A DNA stretch of 64,000 nucleotides from Neobacillus vireti (GCF_001026695.1 NZ_LDNB01000021.1:62001-126000), one strand, 5' to 3'; positions 7,698 to 17,121 are shown, numbered from the stretch's first letter. A program made the numbers and translations. The notes: a model not told the origin generated them from the letters alone.

Positions 7698-10600
7698 TTA
7701 AAGTTCTGAGGTTAAATTCTTTCTAAACTTGCCGACAAGTGTATAGAAGACCGGGACAAAGATAAGGGTTAGCAATGTTGATGTTGTTAAACCTCCGATT
7801 ACCGTAACGGCTAGCCCCTTTGAAATTAACCCTGATGATTCTGATGTTGACATTGCCAGCGGGACAAGAGCAAAAATGGTCGCGAATGCCGTCATTAGAA
7901 TCGGCCGTAGACGCGTCTTCGCTGCCTCCACGACTGCCTCTTGAAGTTCAATTCCATTTTTTCGATTTGCTTCCACTCGGTCGAGGAGCACAACGGCATT
8001 TGTAACCACTACACCTATAAGCATCAGCATTCCAATTAACGCACTCATTGAAAGCGGCTGTCCGCTGATTAATAACCCGCCGAGAGCCCCAATTGGCACG
8101 AAAATCAACGAGGATAGGATGACAATCGGTGTCAATATGCCGCCAAATGTCACACTCAGGACTAAGAACACAAGGCCGATGGCTGCTCCCATGGCAATTC
8201 CCATATTAGAAAAACCATCCTGGATCATTTTTAACCCGCCGCCATATTGAATATCGACTCCACTCGGTAATGACAAGGCATTGACATCTTTTTTAACTTC
8301 CTTTGTTACACTAGCAGTGTCGTTTCCATTAATCACGGCAGACACTTTGACAAGTGGTTTACCATCATCATGATACAAAGTAGTTGGAACCTTCATTTCT
8401 TTGATTAAAGCTACATCACTTACTTTTTTCAAACCTGCCGGCGTTTTAATTTCAATCGCTTCAATATCCTCTTTAGAAGTCATTTTTTTATCATAGCTTA
8501 AAGTGACTTCCTCCGTATTTCCGTTTAATTCGTATTCACCAACCGTGACGGGCGACAAATACTCGCGAATGGCTTGCATAAGCTGAAGATACTGAACACC
8601 GGCTTTTTCTCCATTATCACTTATCACAAGCTGCCATTTCGTTTGATCATCACCGAGGTTACTAGTAATATTTTTCAACTGATTGTTTTTCGCTAATAAT
8701 AACGTCACTTTATCTGACGCATCCGTTAGCTTCGCTAAATCTGAACTATATAGTTGAATATCAATCGTATTTCCTGACGGCGGTCCGCCTTTTTGCGTTT
8801 CGCTCACTGTCACAGTAGAATCTTGATATTCCTTCTGCACGATTTCTTCAATATTTTTTTGATACGTAGTTAAGAAATCATTTACTTTTTCGCCTTTTTT
8901 CAATTGAATGAACAGTTTAATTTTATTATTGCTGCCACCCATTAGCATGGCACGCCCATTTGACATACCAATTGATACTTGACTGTAATCAATCGCTTGT
9001 TGTTTATTCAAAAAAGACTCCACATTCTTTGCTACAGTATCCATTTGTTCAAGACTCAGTGTACTTGGAACTGTGACATCTGCTTGCATAGCATTTGATT
9101 CGCTTGCAGGCAGGAAGGAAATCCCTAGTTTAGGAATTAGCGCGAATGAACCGATTAACAGAAGAATCGATAAAGCAATGACAATTCCTTTTTTTCGAAA
9201 TGCTGCTCTTAACAGCTTCTCGTAAAGCTCCGCTAACCAGCTTTTCTTCTCGACATGTTTCACTTTCTTAAAGAACATGCTTCCTAAGACCGGAATTAAG
9301 ATGATGGCAACAATTAAGGAAACAGAGATTGAAAACACCACCGCGAGTGCGAATGGCCGAAACATCTCTCCAATAATCCCGCCAACAAAAGAAATTGGCA
9401 AAAAGACGACAAGTGTTGCAAGAGTTGATGATGTAACCGCTCCAAACACTTCTTTCGTCGCATGTAGTGCTACTTGCTTCATGCTTAGTCTATCTCCCTG
9501 TTCTTGACGCCAGCGGAAAATATTTTCAATGACGACAATACTGTCATCAATTATTCGGCCGACGGCAACCGCCATTCCTCCTAGGGTCATAATATTTAAG
9601 GTGTAGTCAAATTGATGCAAAAGTGAAATCGTAGTCAAAATCGATAACGGTAACGAAACGACCGCAATTAAGGTTGCACGGATATTACGTAAGAACAGCA
9701 GAATAATCAACACAGCAAACAGTACACCGTAACCACCTTCCTTAACAAGTGAAGAAATCGATGATTCCACTTCTTTTCCTTGATCCTGCACGGTATATAG
9801 CGTTAAATGGTTATCCTTTTTAAAAGTATTGATTTTATCTTTTACATTCTGGACGACTTCCGCTGTATTGGCATCCTGTGTCTTTGTCACAGAGATTAGA
9901 TAGCTATCCTTTCCATTGAAGCGAGAAATTTCTTCCTGATTCGCTGTTATTTTAACTTCAGCGATATCTGAAAGCTTTACTTTCGTTTGCTGCGGAACGA
10001 CTTGCTGCGACGGATTTAAGCCGCTTTGCTGTTGTAAGGAACCTCCATTTTTCATCTCATTTTGTGAAAGGTTAGCTTGTCCAACTGTGATTTCAATGCC
10101 TTTTATCTCATCAAGGGTTTTAATTTCCCCTACCATCTCTAGCGGGATATTTATTCCACTGTTTTTTACTTGGCCAAGGGAAACTTTATAATTTTTCAAT
10201 TGAATGGCGTCTTTCACATTTTGTAAGGTAATGCCATATTCTTTAGCTTGCTCTTTATTAAGCTCGATGGAAACCTTCTGCTGTTTCGCCCCTTGAAGCG
10301 TTACAGTTCCGACTCCGTGTACTTTTTCAAGTGTTGGAACAAGGTCACTTTCTATTAATGATTGGATATTCTGTGTTGTTTTATCAGCCGTAATCGCAGC
10401 CTGATAGACGGCTTGACCGCCGATATCAATTTGTTTAACCTCAACCTTTGACCCTTCCGGCACCTTTAGCTTACTTATGACTTCTTCAAGCTTTGTCTTT
10501 TGTTTATCAATATCTGTTCCGTAAGGATAGTTAACGGTTACTGTCGCCGCATTGTTTCTGGAAGTACTGGTTAACGTGTCATATCCTTTTTGCTGCTTTA

Positions 10601-10814
10601 TACTGTCTTCAATTGGATTTGTCAGCAGCTCTTCCAGTTCTTGCGTTGAATGGCCCATATAAGATGCCTGAACAAATAGGGCTGGAAATGTAACATTCGG
10701 AAACGTTTCTACTTTTATTTTATTAGTAGAATAGACGCCGCTGGCAATCACGAGAATCACAAGCAAGAGGATCGCCACTGAATTTTTCAAGCTTAACTTA
10801 ATTAAGTTGCTCAA
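7698..10814 (-). CDS. RND-family efflux pump permease (SwrC/YerP-like)
   Basis: 1038 aa. It has the full AcrB/MMPL-type RND layout: helix 1 near residues 10-30, a large extracytoplasmic loop to about 340, six helices, a second loop and six more helices. GRIIDDSIVVIENIFR in helix 4 carries the two Asp used for proton transfer, and VVTNAVVLLDRVEANR lies in the C-terminal half. It resembles B. subtilis SwrC, which exports surfactin and other amphiphiles. TTG 10814 is chosen because GAAGGAG sits 8 nt upstream. Gram-positive pumps of this type work without an outer-membrane channel, and no fusion-protein gene is present. The two-component pair at 11118-13150 is a plausible regulator. Confidence 0.85.
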   Translation of the reverse strand: MSNLIKLSLKNSVAILLLVILVIASGVYSTNKIKVETFPNVTFPALFVQASYMGHSTQELEELLTNPIEDSIKQQKGYDTLTSTSRNNAATVTVNYPYGTDIDKQKTKLEEVISKLKVPEGSKVEVKQIDIGGQAVYQAAITADKTTQNIQSLIESDLVPTLEKVHGVGTVTLQGAKQQKVSIELNKEQAKEYGITLQNVKDAIQLKNYKVSLGQVKNSGINIPLEMVGEIKTLDEIKGIEITVGQANLSQNEMKNGGSLQQQSGLNPSQQVVPQQTKVKLSDIAEVKITANQEEISRFNGKDSYLISVTKTQDANTAEVVQNVKDKINTFKKDNHLTLYTVQDQGKEVESSISSLVKEGGYGVLFAVLIILLFLRNIRATLIAVVSLPLSILTTISLLHQFDYTLNIMTLGGMAVAVGRIIDDSIVVIENIFRWRQEQGDRLSMKQVALHATKEVFGAVTSSTLATLVVFLPISFVGGIIGEMFRPFALAVVFSISVSLIVAIILIPVLGSMFFKKVKHVEKKSWLAELYEKLLRAAFRKKGIVIALSILLLIGSFALIPKLGISFLPASESNAMQADVTVPSTLSLEQMDTVAKNVESFLNKQQAIDYSQVSIGMSNGRAMLMGGSNNKIKLFIQLKKGEKVNDFLTTYQKNIEEIVQKEYQDSTVTVSETQKGGPPSGNTIDIQLYSSDLAKLTDASDKVTLLLAKNNQLKNITSNLGDDQTKWQLVISDNGEKAGVQYLQLMQAIREYLSPVTVGEYELNGNTEEVTLSYDKKMTSKEDIEAIEIKTPAGLKKVSDVALIKEMKVPTTLYHDDGKPLVKVSAVINGNDTASVTKEVKKDVNALSLPSGVDIQYGGGLKMIQDGFSNMGIAMGAAIGLVFLVLSVTFGGILTPIVILSSLIFVPIGALGGLLISGQPLSMSALIGMLMLIGVVVTNAVVLLDRVEANRKNGIELQEAVVEAAKTRLRPILMTAFATIFALVPLAMSTSESSGLISKGLAVTVIGGLTTSTLLTLIFVPVFYTLVGKFRKNLTSEL

Positions 10815-10885
10815 AACAAACACTCCTTCTTCGATGATAATAATCAAAGAATATACTAGTTTTGTGTCCTGAATGTGGCCTAATC

Positions 10886-11035
10886 AAGAAAAGCGTAAGC
10901 GCCCTGTTCAGCGGCGTATGGCCTGGAGCGCTCCAACTGAGATAAAGGAAACACGAAGAGCGTAGCGATTCGATGTTGACTTATCGTAGGGCGGAGCGCG
11001 AAGGACACTAGCCGCTAGGGCGCTGAAGCTAGACA
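10886..11035. repeat. GC-rich dispersed repeat, copy 1 (about 150 bp)
   Basis: This GC-rich segment, between the pump gene and the histidine kinase, is nearly identical to 62351-62500. Shared blocks include GCGGCGTATGGCCTGGAG, GTTGACTTATCGTAGGGCGG and AGCCGCTAGGGCGCTG. It has internal pairing: the AAGCGCCCT-type start is complementary to the AGGGCGCT-type end, so it can fold as one long hairpin. There are no open reading frames of note. Such elements are scattered through Bacillus-group genomes. The 303-bp gap also holds the kinase terminator. Confidence 0.8.
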
Positions 11036-11072
11036 ATTCTCAAAGTCAAAAGCTTATACTTTCTTATTTTTC

Positions 11073-11103
11073 AAAAAAAATAACAGACCGAATTCGGCCT
11101 GCT
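11073..11103 (-). terminator. Terminator of the two-component operon
   Basis: On the minus strand CAGGCCGAATTCGGTCTG is a near-perfect self-complementary stem followed by TTATTTTTTTT. Confidence 0.75.
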
Positions 11104-11117
11104 CTTATTATCATCTA

Positions 11118-12476
11118 TCATAAATTTCCCTGTTTTGCTAACCGAACCATGAAAACTGTTTCCTGTCTCTCAACACTAGTTACCGAGATTCCACCGTTAT
11201 GAAGCTCAATAATCCGTTTCACCACGGCCAAGCCCAGTCCATAGCTCTCTGTTGTTCTCGTACGTGCCTTCTCGACGCGATAAAACCGCTCAAAAATATG
11301 CGGTAAATCATTTTGAGGAATCCCGGCTCCGGAATTACTTATCACGATCTCGACATCGTCATCAACCTCAAATCCCCTTACTGTAATCGTTCCATTCATC
11401 CGATTATACTTGATAGCATTTGCGAATAAATTACTCCACACCTGACTCATTAAACTTTCATCGGCAAAAACCTTAAGCTCGGGGATGTCGAAATCAACTT
11501 CAAGCTTTTTTTCGATCCATAATGATTGCATCGCCACAATCTGATTCCGCAGCTGTCGATCCAAACGATATTGTTTCGGGTGAAACGGTGATTGGTTTGC
11601 TTCAAGCGAGGATAAGTTCAACAGTTGTTTCGTTAAACTTGATAGTCGTTCACTTTCTTGTTCAATCAAAGCAAAATAATGCTTTTCTTCCTCACGCTCG
11701 ACCGCACCATCTTTTAAAGCAATGGCCATCCCCCTAATTGCTGTAAGCGGAGACTGCAGTTCATGTGACACATTCGCAACAAAATCCTTACGCATTTGTT
11801 CCGTTTTATCAAGTTCCTCAACCATGAAATTAAAGCTTTTCGAAAGTTCACCAATTTCATCTTTACTTTTTATCGGTAAACGGATTTGAAAATTTCCTTT
11901 TGCTAATTCCTTTGTCGCATTGGTCACACGAACGATCGGTTTTACCAAAAAGCGCGTCGTAACCAAAATAAGCGAAATACCCAAGAAGAGGACGAGTAAT
12001 AGCGCCGTATATAATATTTTCCGAATCTGACTAAATTGTTCCTTCAGACTAGGCTTTATGAACAAGGCCAACCGTTCATTCTTATCATCAAACGGCAGTC
12101 CAATCAATTTATGATGTGAACCAGAATCTGATAGATTCCGATACACACCGCCATCAAGGACATAATCAATGTTTTTTTGATCAAATCCACTTGTTTGGGA
12201 AGCTTGTGGTGATTTGGTTACTAATCCATTCAGATTATAAACATATATTTCATAAGGTATGGTAGTGAGGCTCCCCACATATTCGTTAAACCCCGCTTCA
12301 CCCAATCGTTGATATAAAGTAATAATTCCCTTCCCCTGCTGGATTGTTTCGGCTTCGCGCATTTGAATGACTTGCTTTTGATAAATGAAAAATGTGATTA
12401 CGAATGAAAGAATTAATGAGACGATAATCACAAAAAAATAGTTCAGTATATTTTTTAGATAAATAGACCTGATCAT
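11118..12476 (-). CDS. Sensor histidine kinase (HAMP, HisKA, HATPase_c)
   Basis: 452 aa. Membrane helices lie near residues 8-30 and 155-177 and flank an extracytoplasmic sensor. A HAMP domain (about 178-230) precedes the HisKA phosphoacceptor motif FVANVSHELQSPLTAIRG. N (LFANAIKYN), F (IFERFYRVEK) and G2 (GLGLAVVKRI) boxes of the ATPase follow. Its start overlaps the stop of the response regulator by 4 nt (ATGA), so the pair is translationally coupled. Overall organisation resembles the HssS-like kinase at 39227-40606, but the sensor lacks the HssS-type FFGEPFR and FVTGFF sequences. The signal is unknown; the downstream RND pump is the likely target. Confidence 0.85.
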   Translation of the reverse strand: MIRSIYLKNILNYFFVIIVSLILSFVITFFIYQKQVIQMREAETIQQGKGIITLYQRLGEAGFNEYVGSLTTIPYEIYVYNLNGLVTKSPQASQTSGFDQKNIDYVLDGGVYRNLSDSGSHHKLIGLPFDDKNERLALFIKPSLKEQFSQIRKILYTALLLVLFLGISLILVTTRFLVKPIVRVTNATKELAKGNFQIRLPIKSKDEIGELSKSFNFMVEELDKTEQMRKDFVANVSHELQSPLTAIRGMAIALKDGAVEREEEKHYFALIEQESERLSSLTKQLLNLSSLEANQSPFHPKQYRLDRQLRNQIVAMQSLWIEKKLEVDFDIPELKVFADESLMSQVWSNLFANAIKYNRMNGTITVRGFEVDDDVEIVISNSGAGIPQNDLPHIFERFYRVEKARTRTTESYGLGLAVVKRIIELHNGGISVTSVERQETVFMVRLAKQGNL

Positions 12477-13150
12477 GATAGGATCTCTACTTTATATCCA
12501 AGTCCCCTGACCGTTACAATTTGGAGCTGGTCTTCATATTCCTTGAATTGCCTGCGCAGCTTTTTAATATGGGAGTCAACCGTTCTTTCATCACCTTCAT
12601 ATTCGAGTCCCCAAATTCTTTCAATCAACTGATCCCTAGTAAAAATTTTTCCTGGATAGCTTGCTAACAAATACAATAATTCAAATTGTTTAGCTGGCAG
12701 CGGTACCACTTCATCCATAATTTTCACTTTATAACTGCTGCCGTCAATGGAGATGTTAGTAAATTGTAAGTTTCCCGCGCCTATCACACGATACCTTTTT
12801 AAAAGCGACTTTACCCGCATAACTAGCTCAACGGGATGAAATGGCTTTGTAAGATAATCATCGGTACCAAGCTGAAATCCTTTGATGATATCTTCCGTTT
12901 CTGCTCTTGCAGTCAACATCAAAACAGGAATCTCAAAATACGTTTTTATTTTTTCACACAGCTGCCAGCCATCTATATTGGGCATCATTAGGTCAATAAC
13001 GGCACAATCAATCTTCTCTGTTTCTAACATGTTGATAGCTTCCGCACCGTCACAAGCGATAGCGGTATGAAACCCTTCTTTCTCCAAATAAAGCTGCGTC
13101 ACCATGCGAATATTCGAATCATCATCGGCAATTAAAATCGTCGGCTTCAT
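12473..13150 (-). CDS. OmpR-type response regulator
   Basis: 225 aa. The receiver domain has the acidic pocket (IADDDSN), phosphoacceptor Asp in VIDLMMPN, Thr in MLTARAE and Lys in YLTKPFHP. A C-terminal winged helix follows, with RVIERIWG-like and GDERTVDSHIKKLRRQF sequences typical of OmpR/PhoB DNA-binding domains. ATG 13150 is chosen because GAGGGGAG lies 10 nt upstream; upstream in-frame codons lack a ribosome site. It forms an operon with the kinase at 11118-12476. Its targets are not shown by the sequence; the RND pump just downstream is the obvious candidate. Confidence 0.85.
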   Translation of the reverse strand: MKPTILIADDDSNIRMVTQLYLEKEGFHTAIACDGAEAINMLETEKIDCAVIDLMMPNIDGWQLCEKIKTYFEIPVLMLTARAETEDIIKGFQLGTDDYLTKPFHPVELVMRVKSLLKRYRVIGAGNLQFTNISIDGSSYKVKIMDEVVPLPAKQFELLYLLASYPGKIFTRDQLIERIWGLEYEGDERTVDSHIKKLRRQFKEYEDQLQIVTVRGLGYKVEILS

Positions 13151-13284
13151 TATCCAGATGCTCCCCTCAAATAAATCATATATCCATCTTTCAATATTCT
13201 GTAGCTTTCTCGAGAAAATATCAATACTACGCGCATGAAGGGAAAACATTATCCGTGTATTTTAGTAATTGATTGTTTTTTTCC

Positions 13285-13884
13285 TTAGCTGAATGTGTTC
13301 TCTGCCCTATTCAATAATGAGCACACTTGAACAAAGACATAGATGAGAGCAGCCATCACCGCGATAATCAATAAAAGTGCACTAAGACCTTCAATAGAAA
13401 TAGTAGGAGATGAATGCTTAAAGAAAATAATCGATGTTAAGTTGACAGCTGCAATACTCAATGAATAAATAAATACCAGTCTAAAAACTCTTCTTGCTTT
13501 TTCAGCTAGCGACTTATTATCTAGTCCTTCCGCCGCCAGTTCAATTCCCTTCGCGAGATAGAAAAACATATAAACCATTATAGAAAGATAAGTAATTGTA
13601 AAAAGAACTAAAAACACCCTGCCCTGGAGCTCAACTGGATTATTGATCACTCCATTTAATACAGATGAATGTTTGATAACCATATCCAATGCGTTCAGGT
13701 AGATTAATAGAAGGCTAGTTTTCTTGAAAATAGCAAAGTATTTATTTCCCATTTTGCTGATTACCTTTACAGCTGCAAAATATATAAAAATGTAGCCAAT
13801 TAAATCAGGAAGAATATTTATATTACCAAAGTTAAAATCAAAAAAAATAAAGAAAAAGCCGACTATCATCGTGCTAAAGCCCAT
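13285..13884 (-). CDS. Multi-pass membrane protein, unknown function
   Basis: 199 aa, with five or six hydrophobic helices and short polar loops; no catalytic motif recognised. The first helix is followed by LPDLIGYIFIYFAAVKVISK, a pattern seen in uncharacterised Bacillus membrane proteins. ATG 13884 is chosen because TAGGGGGC lies 7 nt upstream; a GTG 12 codons further up has no ribosome site. It is transcribed divergently from the broken gene at 13969-14808, with about 85 bp between them. Confidence 0.65.
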   Translation of the reverse strand: MGFSTMIVGFFFIFFDFNFGNINILPDLIGYIFIYFAAVKVISKMGNKYFAIFKKTSLLLIYLNALDMVIKHSSVLNGVINNPVELQGRVFLVLFTITYLSIMVYMFFYLAKGIELAAEGLDNKSLAEKARRVFRLVFIYSLSIAAVNLTSIIFFKHSSPTISIEGLSALLLIIAVMAALIYVFVQVCSLLNRAENTFS

Positions 13885-13968
13885 ACCATTGCCCCCTAGA
13901 ATTGTCTCGAATTTTCTCACTATTACTGGTATTATTATACTATCAAATTATGGAAAGCAGGGGGGAAT

Positions 13969-14808
13969 TTGGAGACCAAAGAAAATTTTCTTCAGGTGGC
14001 GACAGTACTAACGGTGTTACTTTTTCTATATACGGCTTTAATTTATTTTGACCAGACATTTCAAGGATTAGTTATTACCAATCCTGAGAAGCTCGAATCA
14101 AGCCACTCAAACCTTTCTGAAAAAAATAAAGAAGAGGTTCAGCATTTAAAGCAGCTGGGTTTTTCCGACATTGATATTTCCCATATGACTCGAGCGGAAA
14201 TTGACCACTATCAAAGCATTAACGGGAATGTTGTCGATGAGCAAACCATATATAGAAAAGTAACAGGGGAAAATGAGAACCGCTTGTCAAAGAAAGAATA
14301 CAATTAATTATTACAAAGCTATTCAGAATCGAAATGGGCGCAAACAGCAAGCCTTGAAAGAGTTCAACTTAAGCTTGTCAATGAAGGGAATCGTAAATTT
14401 CTAATCATCTCGGAACACCATTATGATTATAGCCCACATAGATTAAAACCTTTAGGGACTGAGGTTCAGTTAAGGTCGGAATATACTTTACTGAATCAAA
14501 CAGCCAAACAAATTTGGTGGAAAACCTCAAGCTTTAAACCTGAAAAAATAAAATCCGGTGTAGAATATATCAATCCCTCCAACCAGATCCAGGAAAACAA
14601 GGAGTTAGGTTTAATAGATATAGTATCCGGTGACTCATTACTTTATTCTGTTCCCTGGAAGAAGCCTGGCTTGTTTGAGGATGTAGTGGGCTTACACTTT
14701 TATACCGCTACTGAATTTGAGGTTCCAAAGGAATATACAATTATTGACGCCTTTATTCAGGGGCAAAATCCTTATCTTTCGGCGCATCTTCAGTATCGAA
14801 TGTACTAG
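13969..14808 (+). pseudogene. Signal-anchored protein gene interrupted by one in-frame TAA
   Basis: A TTG start at 13969 (GCAGGGGGG just upstream) opens a frame with an N-terminal membrane anchor (about residues 10-28). The frame meets TAA at 14305-14307 after 112 codons, then stays open in the same frame for 166 more codons and ends with TAG at 14806-14808. The second part (ASLERVQLKLVNEGNRKFL, EYTLLNQTAKQIWW) is clearly protein-like and has no start with a ribosome site of its own. The simplest reading is a ~279-aa anchored extracytoplasmic protein inactivated by a single nonsense change, or a sequencing error. I do not recognise the family. Confidence 0.7.
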
Positions 14809-14828
14809 TAAAATTGATATTTTCATTA

Positions 14829-14866
14829 AAAAGAAGAGCTGTTAAATAAAACAGCTCTTCTTTATT
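14829..14866. terminator. Bidirectional terminator
   Basis: AAAGAAGAGCTGTT pairs perfectly with AACAGCTCTTCTTT, with A and T runs on both sides. It serves the broken gene on plus and the CwlO-like gene on minus. Confidence 0.85.
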
Positions 14867-14899
14867 GTTAATCGTTATTTACTTCAAATATCTCTATTA

Positions 14900-16099
14900 T
14901 TATGGCAATACTCTAGCAGCACTAGTAAATTTAGCCGGATTATAAGGAGCAATTTTCACTACATCACCCGTTTGTGGGGCATGGATATATTGACCGTTAC
15001 CAATATAAATACCGACATGATAGGCAGGGGAACCCCTGAATACTAAATCTCCTGGCTGTACTTGACTCGGGGAAATTCTAGTTCCAACATTTTGCTGATC
15101 ACGTGACACTCTCGGAAGATTAATGCCAACTGAACGGTATACATACGATGTGAATCCCGAACAATCAAATCCGCTTGGCGTTGTCCCGCCCCAAACATAA
15201 GGAACTCCCAAATATTTTTTAGCTTCCGCAATGACCGCACTAGCAGTAGCATTAGAGTTAGTTGGAATTGCTATTCCAGCCGATGGTGTAGAATTTGAAG
15301 CTTTGTTAACCTTAGATTCCGGCTTGGACTGTTGTTGGGTTGATTGAGCTAATCGGGCTTGCTGCTCGGCAAGCTGTCGAGCCTTTTGCTCCGCAAGCTG
15401 CCTGGCGATTTCAGCCTGTCGGGCGATTTCAGCCTGCCGCTCTTCCTCCTGTTGTTGCGCTAGTTGATCCTGTTGGTTTTGTAAGATGTTTTTTGTATCT
15501 GCTAATTCTTTTGCAATTTCATTTTTGTCTGCTTCGATCTGTTTTTGTTCAACCGCTAATTCATCTTTGCTCTTTTTTAATTTGTCGACTTCATTTTGTA
15601 ATTTTTCCTCTGCAGCCTTTAACACTTGTTCCTTTTCATTTAAACCATTTAGTAAGTCTGTGTCACTTTCCATGATTTGAGAAATCGCAGTGAAACGAGT
15701 TAAAAACTCAGAAATATTCTTAGAAGAAAGCAAAAGTTCAGCGTATGTAGCGATTGACTGTTTTCCCTCTAACTGAATACTTTTTAATCGTTCAGAATAA
15801 ACCTTTTTGTGAGTGTCTAATGACTTTTTAGCTGTTTCAATTTCAGCCTCTGTTTCTTCAATTTTCTCTTGTTGCGTTTTAATTTGATTATTCAGTTTTT
15901 CACTTTTCTCCATTGATATAGAGATTCGGTCATCTAATTGTTGAATCTTTGTTTCAAAGTTATTGATTTTTCCTTGTGTCTCATCAATTTGTCCTTGTGT
16001 TACTGGTGAATCTACTGGACTTGCAAAAGTAGGTGTTGAATGAACCATAGTGGCAAGAACGGCAGCAGATACCGTAAATTTAATTAGTTTTTTTATCAT
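14900..16099 (-). CDS. cwlO: CwlO-like NlpC/P60 D,L-endopeptidase with coiled-coil N-terminus
   Basis: 399 aa. A signal peptide (residues 1-26, cut near FASPVD) precedes a long coiled coil (about 32-215) of the CwlO/PcsB type. An Ala/Gln/Arg-rich low-complexity linker (about 215-260) leads to a C-terminal NlpC/P60 domain. The catalytic Cys is in GFDCSGFTSYVY, with His in HVGIYIGNG and YIHAPQ. It should cleave the D-Glu-mDAP bond of peptidoglycan stem peptides during cell elongation; in B. subtilis CwlO depends on FtsEX, which is not in this window. A WalR-type box lies upstream. It is slightly shorter than B. subtilis CwlO (473 aa). Confidence 0.8.
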   Translation of the reverse strand: MIKKLIKFTVSAAVLATMVHSTPTFASPVDSPVTQGQIDETQGKINNFETKIQQLDDRISISMEKSEKLNNQIKTQQEKIEETEAEIETAKKSLDTHKKVYSERLKSIQLEGKQSIATYAELLLSSKNISEFLTRFTAISQIMESDTDLLNGLNEKEQVLKAAEEKLQNEVDKLKKSKDELAVEQKQIEADKNEIAKELADTKNILQNQQDQLAQQQEEERQAEIARQAEIARQLAEQKARQLAEQQARLAQSTQQQSKPESKVNKASNSTPSAGIAIPTNSNATASAVIAEAKKYLGVPYVWGGTTPSGFDCSGFTSYVYRSVGINLPRVSRDQQNVGTRISPSQVQPGDLVFRGSPAYHVGIYIGNGQYIHAPQTGDVVKIAPYNPAKFTSAARVLP

Positions 16100-16154
16100 A
16101 ACAAAATCTCCTCTTATTCCCTATCATTAATTCAGCATTCTAAGATATTACTAG

Positions 16155-16213
16155 TTTATAGTCTAAATTGACTAAAAACAATGAATCTGTCAGTAATGTA
16201 ATATAAATGTAAT
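16155..16213 (-). promoter_or_regulatory. WalR (YycF) box and probable promoter region of the CwlO-like gene
   Basis: TGTAAT-N5-TGTAAT at 16197-16213 matches the WalR consensus TGTWAH-N5-TGTWAH exactly, reading on the plus strand. A TATAAA on the minus strand (16155-16160) is a possible -10, placing the box near -50 to -65. In B. subtilis cwlO belongs to the WalR regulon. The rest of the 314-bp gap up to 16413 is A/T-rich and ends in a terminator. Confidence 0.5.
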
Positions 16214-16367
16214 TTTATGTAGAAATATCTGACAAATAATCGACACTTTTATGAAATTATTGGAGAAGGAGAGAAAATTCCAATTAACACAAAATTACAT
16301 AAACGATTTGTCCTAGATTAATTGAATACATATCATTGTTGTTTTTGTTGGAGCAAAAATAAAAAAA

Positions 16368-16393
16368 GCCATCTTTTTTTTAGATGACTTTGA
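16368..16393 (-). terminator. Terminator of the metallopeptidase gene
   Basis: On the minus strand AAAGTCATCT pairs with AGATGGCTTT (one mismatch), followed by TTTTATTTTT. Confidence 0.6.
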
Positions 16394-16413
16394 ATCTTGG
16401 TACTAACGGGCTA

Positions 16414-17121
16414 CTAAACTATCATTTTCCAGTTTGATAACGCCAGCCAGTTTTCCTTATCCTTATAATCAGGCATTATTTTTCCAACAAGGCGCCAGAA
16501 TGAACGGTCGTGATTTAGATGGACCATATGGCACATTTCATGGACAACTACATAATCAATTACCTCCTGTGGTGCCATGGCCAACCTCCAATTAAATGTT
16601 AACTGTAGTTTAGAATCACAGGTTCCCCAAGTAGTTTTACTATCCGAGATATGAATAGAACGTGGTTTAGTTTTAAAATTGCTTTGATAGAATGAGATAC
16701 TCTTTTCCACAAATGCTTTACATTGCTGGTAATAAAATCGTTTTAAAGCTTGTTTTATTTTTTCATCATCGAGCTGCTTCACGAATATATGCAGCTGTTC
16801 CCCCTCAAACACTACATAGTCCTTCGTAATCTTTATGTCTTGGGAGATCTTTATAGGATAGCTGATTCCTAAATAAAGGAAGCTTTCACCATGCTCATAG
16901 ACCTTTTCCTGTGATCCTTGCAGCCTATCCTTCATTTCATTTACTTTTTGCCGAATAAGATCCCATTTTCTCTCTAATAGCTGAAGCACTTTTTCATCAG
17001 GTGTCCCTTTCGGAGCCTGGACTTCGATAATTCCATAGCTATCTATCGAAATTCCTATGGTGGTTCGGTTCTTGTATTTTATCTCAAAACGTATTGTCGT
17101 ACCTGAGTAGGTATGTATCAT
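16414..17121 (-). CDS. YgjP-like (M48/DUF45) zinc metallopeptidase
   Basis: 235 aa. The zincin motif HEMCHMVHLNHDRSFW has HExxH followed by a third ligand region. The upstream WGTCDSKLQLTFNWRLAMAP block is typical of the YgjP/DUF45 family. The N-terminal half carries a beta-rich domain with VQAPKGTPDEKVLQLLERK. ATG 17121 is preferred because AGGTGATG lies about 5 nt upstream; a longer start at 17178 has no ribosome site. The function of the family is poorly defined. Monocistronic, with a terminator below. Confidence 0.75.
   Translation of the reverse strand: MIHTYSGTTIRFEIKYKNRTTIGISIDSYGIIEVQAPKGTPDEKVLQLLERKWDLIRQKVNEMKDRLQGSQEKVYEHGESFLYLGISYPIKISQDIKITKDYVVFEGEQLHIFVKQLDDEKIKQALKRFYYQQCKAFVEKSISFYQSNFKTKPRSIHISDSKTTWGTCDSKLQLTFNWRLAMAPQEVIDYVVVHEMCHMVHLNHDRSFWRLVGKIMPDYKDKENWLALSNWKMIV

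Noticed and set aside
15340-15680. Plus-strand frames opposite the CwlO-like gene
   Set aside because: They are shadows of the Ala/Gln/Glu-rich coiled coil and lack ribosome sites.
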